Origin: Bradyrhizobium jicamae
Lineage (GTDB): Bacteria > Pseudomonadota > Alphaproteobacteria > Rhizobiales > Xanthobacteraceae
Length of the DNA stretch: 64,000 nucleotides
NCBI RefSeq assembly: GCF_018130695.1
Contig: NZ_JAFCJX010000012.1
Location: forward strand, 124,001 to 188,000
Direction of reading: 5' to 3'
A program made the position numbers and the translations under genes. The notes under the pieces were generated by a model. It ran no database searches. It was not told the DNA's origin and was given only the letters and a program-made list of their open reading frames with translations. Positions 60,647 through 64,000 of the stretch are shown one piece after another (the stretch's first letter is position 1; each line of letters begins with the position of its first letter).

Positions 60647-61426
60647 ATGACCACCGAGGGTACGATCCGCACCGAGGCACACGATCACATCCTGAAGATC
60701 GTCATCGACAATCCTACGAAGAAGAATTCCTTCTCGCCGGCGATGATGGACCAGCTTTCGGATGCCCTGACTGAATTGCATAACAACGACAGCTATTGGG
60801 TCGGCGTGATCTGCGCCGAAGGCAAGGACTTCACCGCGGGCCTCGACATGCCGAAATTCTTCGGGCCGAACGCGGAGAAGCGGAACACTAGGGAAGGCAA
60901 TGTCGACGTCTTCGGCCTGACCAAACGTTGCAAGAAGCCGATCGTGACGGCGACGCAAGGCATCGTCTACACCGTCGGAATCGAGCTGATGCTGGCGGGC
61001 GACATCGTCGTCGCCGCTGACGACAGCCGGTTCTGCCAGATGGAGGCAAAGCGCGGCATTGCGCCCTTGGGTGGCGCGCACTTCCGCTACTTGTCCCGCG
61101 CAGGCTGGGGCAATGCCATGTACCACCTCTTCATCTGCGATGAATTCACCGCGCAACGTGCCCGTGAGATCGGTCTCGTCCAGGAGGTCGTGCCGGCAGG
61201 GCAGCAGGTCGCCCGTGCCATGGAGATCGCGGCGATTATCGCCCGCAACGCGCCGCTCGGCATCCAGGTGACCAAGGAGGCGGCCGCGAAATATGCCGAG
61301 CAGGGCGAGGCGGCTGCGATTGCCTGCATCCCCGCGATCCGGGACCGCGTGCTCAAGAGCGCCGATGCGCGCGAGGGCATTCAGTCGTTCGTCGAACGAC
61401 GACCTGCAGTCTTCCAGGGGCGGTGA
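60647..61426 (+). CDS. Enoyl-CoA hydratase/isomerase family protein
   Basis: The 259-residue crotonase has DFTAGLDMPKFFG as the first oxyanion segment and QGIVYTVGIELMLAGDIVVA as the second, with MEAKRGIAPLGGAHFR after it; Glu in that stretch (QMEAKRG) may act as the catalytic acid. The initial residues TKKNSFSPAMM are typical. CAGGAGAC precedes the ATG. It follows the tautomerase-like gene by 15 bases and is in its operon under the same TetR. It may hydrate an unsaturated CoA intermediate of the acid degraded by the neighbouring cluster. Confidence 0.85.
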   Translation: MTTEGTIRTEAHDHILKIVIDNPTKKNSFSPAMMDQLSDALTELHNNDSYWVGVICAEGKDFTAGLDMPKFFGPNAEKRNTREGNVDVFGLTKRCKKPIVTATQGIVYTVGIELMLAGDIVVAADDSRFCQMEAKRGIAPLGGAHFRYLSRAGWGNAMYHLFICDEFTAQRAREIGLVQEVVPAGQQVARAMEIAAIIARNAPLGIQVTKEAAAKYAEQGEAAAIACIPAIRDRVLKSADAREGIQSFVERRPAVFQGR

Positions 61427-61553
61427 GGCTGTTGGGAGGCAGCGCAGACCGGCGCCACCGCGCTTGTGCGGGGGCGCCCCTTCAAAGAGCAGGCTCAGTG
61501 GCCGTGGAGCGAAGCAAGCTCTTCAAGGACGATATAAGTCCTGTCATCGAAGC

Positions 61554-61665
61554 CTAGGTATTGGAGCGGCGCACGGTGAGATCGCTGCGGTCGAAGACGG
61601 CAGGCAGAAGGTCGACGCCGAGGCCGGGGCCATCAAGCGGCAATCCCGCGAAAGACGACAGGGGG
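61554..61665 (-). pseudogene. C-terminal remnant of an enolase-superfamily dehydratase
   Basis: The minus-strand frame ending at TAG 61554-61556 reads FAGLPLDGPGLGVDLLPAVF, then DRSDLTVRRSNT. The 'P-DGPGLGV' tail is the usual end of mandelate racemase/galactonate-dehydratase proteins. No body of the gene remains in the 128 bases between the crotonase stop and this tail, nor to its right, where the M28 peptidase gene begins at 61707. Confidence 0.6.
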
Positions 61666-61706
61666 AGGGTGAGCATTCAGACGGCCAGGCCAAATACTAT
61701 CGGGCG

Positions 61707-63035
61707 TTAGTCAGCTCTCAACGCCTTTTGCTTGTCGATGATGTCTTGCAACGCTGCCGCGAATCCGCGCACCACGGGTTCCAGAACCGCTGGTCCGGTC
61801 ATTTCCGAATTATCCAAAGGGGTGTGAAACAGCGGATGCAGGCCGAACATTCCCAGGAAATTTGAGTATCCCATGCCCTTGATATCTCGTAGCTCGCCCG
61901 CCGCTGCACGATCACCAACCAGCCACGTAGCCTGCACGTTATGGAAGTGATTCTGTGCCGTCGCTGCTAAGGCATCGCTAACGCCAAAAAATCGCGACTG
62001 CGCGTCAACCTCGGGCGCAATTTTCCAGTGGTCGCCGTCGCGCGACCGTCGGTAGCACGCGAGAGATGCCCCATAGTGCACCCACGTGATCTTGGCATTG
62101 GGTCTCGGCGCTTTTTGACTTAGGAAGAATTCCATGCCGCCGTGGCCGATTTCGTGTCCAGCGGTGGCAACAAAGACGAAATTGGCATCCGGCAGCGATC
62201 TCGCCGCGAAGCTTGCGGTTGCCAGAAACGCGGCGATGCCGGGCCCGCGCTCGCAAGTGCTGGTGAACCAGCTCGTTACGGGCGTAGACACAACGATGGT
62301 GACATCTTTGCCGCGATCTAGCCGTCCGATTACATTTCGCCCTGGAACGTTCCTTTCGTAGCGCCCTCTCACCGCCACGGTGACCGTGCTGCCGGCTCGC
62401 TCTGCCTCCTCGAGCAGATGTTCGTCCTTTGGCGCGACGAGGAGCACCGGGACGGTCCACGCTGCGTCGGTCTGGCTGACGTTATATGTGAAGATCTCTC
62501 CGCTGGGATGATCCATCGTCAGCAAGATCGCCGCTGGCTTCCTGCTCAGGGCAGCGGCAATTCTCTCACGATGCTTCTTGTTCAGGTAGGCGCCTTGGTC
62601 GTAAGGAATTGTCAGCCGGACAAACTTGCCCTCGGCGTCTCCATCTCCCGCGATTGGTGCCGAGAGTTCGAAACTGGATTTGTCCTCCGGTATCCACCAC
62701 TGCGGCAGAATGGAAGTTGTTTTCCCATCCACCATCATGGTTGCGGACTCGAGGATGTATTGCCGCTCCATCGAAAATTGCTGCATTTCGACGTCGAGAC
62801 CGGCAGCGCGCAATCGGTCGGCCATCCAATCCAGCGCCGCGTTTGCGCCGACCGTACCGAACCGATGGGGGCCGAACGCTTCGTAGCGCTTCACATCGTC
62901 GTATAGTACGCCGCCCGCAAGCGGATCAGCGGCTTGAGCGACGGGCGAAATTGAGCTCGTAAAAGCCTGAGCGGCCACACGGGCTGGACTATTCGCCGCT
63001 AGGCAGAGGATGAGTGCTATGAGCAGGGTTCTCAT
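61707..63035 (-). CDS. M28-family zinc peptidase, exported
   Basis: The 442-residue protein has a signal peptide (RTLLIALILCLAANSPARVA) and the M28 layout. The PA-like insert is in the first half. The zinc region lies in VATAGHEIGHGGMEFFLSQ, HPLFHTPLDNSEM and VTSWFTSTCERGPGIAAFLA, with His, Asp and Glu at the expected places. M28 aminopeptidases cut N-terminal residues in the periplasm or outside the cell. I start at 63035 (MRTLLIALIL); earlier in-frame codons do not belong to the signal peptide. Confidence 0.75.
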   Translation of the reverse strand: MRTLLIALILCLAANSPARVAAQAFTSSISPVAQAADPLAGGVLYDDVKRYEAFGPHRFGTVGANAALDWMADRLRAAGLDVEMQQFSMERQYILESATMMVDGKTTSILPQWWIPEDKSSFELSAPIAGDGDAEGKFVRLTIPYDQGAYLNKKHRERIAAALSRKPAAILLTMDHPSGEIFTYNVSQTDAAWTVPVLLVAPKDEHLLEEAERAGSTVTVAVRGRYERNVPGRNVIGRLDRGKDVTIVVSTPVTSWFTSTCERGPGIAAFLATASFAARSLPDANFVFVATAGHEIGHGGMEFFLSQKAPRPNAKITWVHYGASLACYRRSRDGDHWKIAPEVDAQSRFFGVSDALAATAQNHFHNVQATWLVGDRAAAGELRDIKGMGYSNFLGMFGLHPLFHTPLDNSEMTGPAVLEPVVRGFAAALQDIIDKQKALRAD

Positions 63036-63572
63036 TTTGTGGACCGTTCTAAACGGATGCGTTCCGCCGCGGATCGTGCTGCTAACATTTGGATCGCTAG
63101 TTGTTTCGCAAGAGAACTGCAGAGCTCTGAAAGCAATTAGGACTGTTGTGCGGCGGACCAACTTCGTCGGGCGCCCCATCTCGGATGATTTTCGGTTGCC
63201 AGAGGTCCGCGAATTCCTCCAGCCGTCATCTTCCAACTCGTGAAGTGCTACAGTGAGGCTCGTCATGCGCAGCTCCAAAATTCGCCTTAGGCGCGTTTAG
63301 CCCGCCATTGGGTCCGCCGCTGGCGTCTCTTCTGGTCGAGCGCGTCGCGTTCGGCGGCGTCGGATGCGAAAGTGCTGCCGCGGGTGCCCGGCGCGTTTGC
63401 TCCGCTCGTTGCCGTCAGCCGCCACATGCTACATTGAATTCGTCATAGACGGCGGCTATGACCCTTGTGAAGTTTTGTCGGTACCTCCCTTCGGCCTGCT
63501 CTGGCACTCTCGACGCAACAACTGCTTTCGAGCCTGTCAAAGCGCGCGGCAGAAAAAACAGGGAGGACGGAC
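63036..63572. other. Intergenic region before the sulfatase gene
   Basis: Several short frames overlap on both strands (for example plus 63010-63243 and 63364-63576), none with a known domain or good ribosome site. The last 12 bases before the next gene include GGGAGG. I see no obvious operator. The region should hold the divergent promoters of the peptidase and sulfatase genes. Confidence 0.45.
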
Positions 63573-64000
63573 TTGAAGGCCCAGAATCTGCTCATTCTGA
63601 TGTCCGACGAGCACAACGCCAGCATGCTGGGCTGTGCCGGACATCCGCTCGCCAAGACGCCGAATCTCGATGCGCTGGCAGCGCGCGGCACGCGTTTCGT
63701 CGATGCCTATACCAGCTGCCCAATCTGCGTGCCGGCCCGCGCGAGCTTCGCCACCGGCCGTTACATCCACGACATCGAATATTGGGACAACTCGATCGCC
63801 TATGACGGACGGGTGCCGAGCTGGGGCCACAAGCTCCAGGCGGCCGGGGTGCGCGTCGAATCCGTCGGCAAGCTGCACTACCGGCTTGAGGAGGATCCGA
63901 CCGGCTTCGACAAGCAGCATATCCCGATGCACATCACCGGCGGCGTCGGCATGATCCAGCTGTCGATCCGCAAGCAATTCCCCGATTTCGTGCCGCCACC
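63573..64000 (+). CDS. Sulfatase (arylsulfatase/choline-sulfatase family), truncated by window end
   Basis: The first 142 residues are present. The metal-binding NLLILMSDEHNA opens the alkaline-phosphatase fold, and SCPICVPARASFATGRY contains the CxPxR sulfatase motif (CVPAR), whose Cys is converted to formylglycine. The GRYIHDIEYWDN segment is typical of choline-sulfatase-like enzymes. It hydrolyses a sulfate ester. GGGAGG lies 6 bases before the TTG start at 63573. The 3' end lies beyond the window. Whether the maturing enzyme is near cannot be seen. Confidence 0.85.
   Translation, partial: MKAQNLLILMSDEHNASMLGCAGHPLAKTPNLDALAARGTRFVDAYTSCPICVPARASFATGRYIHDIEYWDNSIAYDGRVPSWGHKLQAAGVRVESVGKLHYRLEEDPTGFDKQHIPMHITGGVGMIQLSIRKQFPDFVPP

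Overview
The window looks like accessory chromosome of a high-GC alphaproteobacterium of the Bradyrhizobium / Rhodopseudomonas kind. The evidence is a CYP199A-type P450 paired with its [2Fe-2S] ferredoxin, repeated Liv-type and tripartite tricarboxylate (Tct) uptake systems, many LysR/TetR regulators beside small catabolic operons, and GTG/TTG starts behind strong AGGAG-type ribosome sites. The genus is inferred; no rRNA, tRNA or core marker is present.

Region 1 (1-7.4 kb) is plasmid- or ICE-derived. A perfect palindrome precedes a five-gene plus-strand cassette: HNH protein, two proteins of unknown function, metallophosphoesterase, and a soluble FtsH-like AAA+/M41 protease. A MobV-type relaxase with candidate oriT hairpins, a ribbon-helix-helix (RHH) protein with a decayed paralogue, ParA, and a 10.75-copy octamer array containing ATCAC follow. 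ParA, the RHH protein and the array together look like a complete plasmid partition locus.

Region 2 (7.7-18.4 kb) is an aromatic catabolism island: a LigB-type extradiol dioxygenase, a LigJ-like amidohydrolase, a RidA protein, a TetR regulator, two sibling P450s with an atypical I-helix, and a five-gene Liv-type ABC importer. Four promoters share one motif (ACC-N3-TGGA in AT-rich flanks), which suggests a single regulon.

Region 3 (18.7-27.1 kb) is a mosaic of oxidoreductases (a broken flavodoxin-like quinone reductase, quinone oxidoreductase, WrbA-like, luciferase-like), an enoyl-CoA hydratase, and MarR, AraC, TetR and LysR regulators.

Region 4 (27.2-41.4 kb) is a second aromatic cluster: LysR, CYP199A-like P450, ferredoxin, MFS aromatic-acid transporter, intradiol dioxygenase, a frameshifted hydratase/decarboxylase, LysR, a ferredoxin-NAD reductase, a VOC protein, an outer-membrane channel, a SnoaL-like protein, an FAH-family hydrolase and a BBE-like flavoenzyme. 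It ends in a scar of two converging gene remnants.

Region 5 (41.5-47.5 kb) holds a five-gene minus-strand operon (azoreductase, quinone oxidoreductase, DUF3108, aldo-keto reductase, DUF3313 lipoprotein) with a divergent TetR, then an orphan SdhC and a thioesterase. An IS transposase tail follows.

Region 6 (48.1-61.4 kb) is a CoA-dependent acid catabolism cluster in two divergent operons around a LysR gene. Identical TTGAG-N5-CTCAA palindromes lie before both operons. One operon encodes an acyl-CoA synthetase, a VOC protein and an orphan ABC binding protein. The other encodes an acyl-CoA dehydrogenase, a hydratase, two TctC proteins, TctB and TctA. A TetR with two matching dyads, a tautomerase-like protein and a crotonase follow. 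The window closes with an enolase-superfamily remnant, an M28 peptidase and a truncated sulfatase.

At least eight gene remnants or frameshifted genes mark this as a region of active gain and decay.
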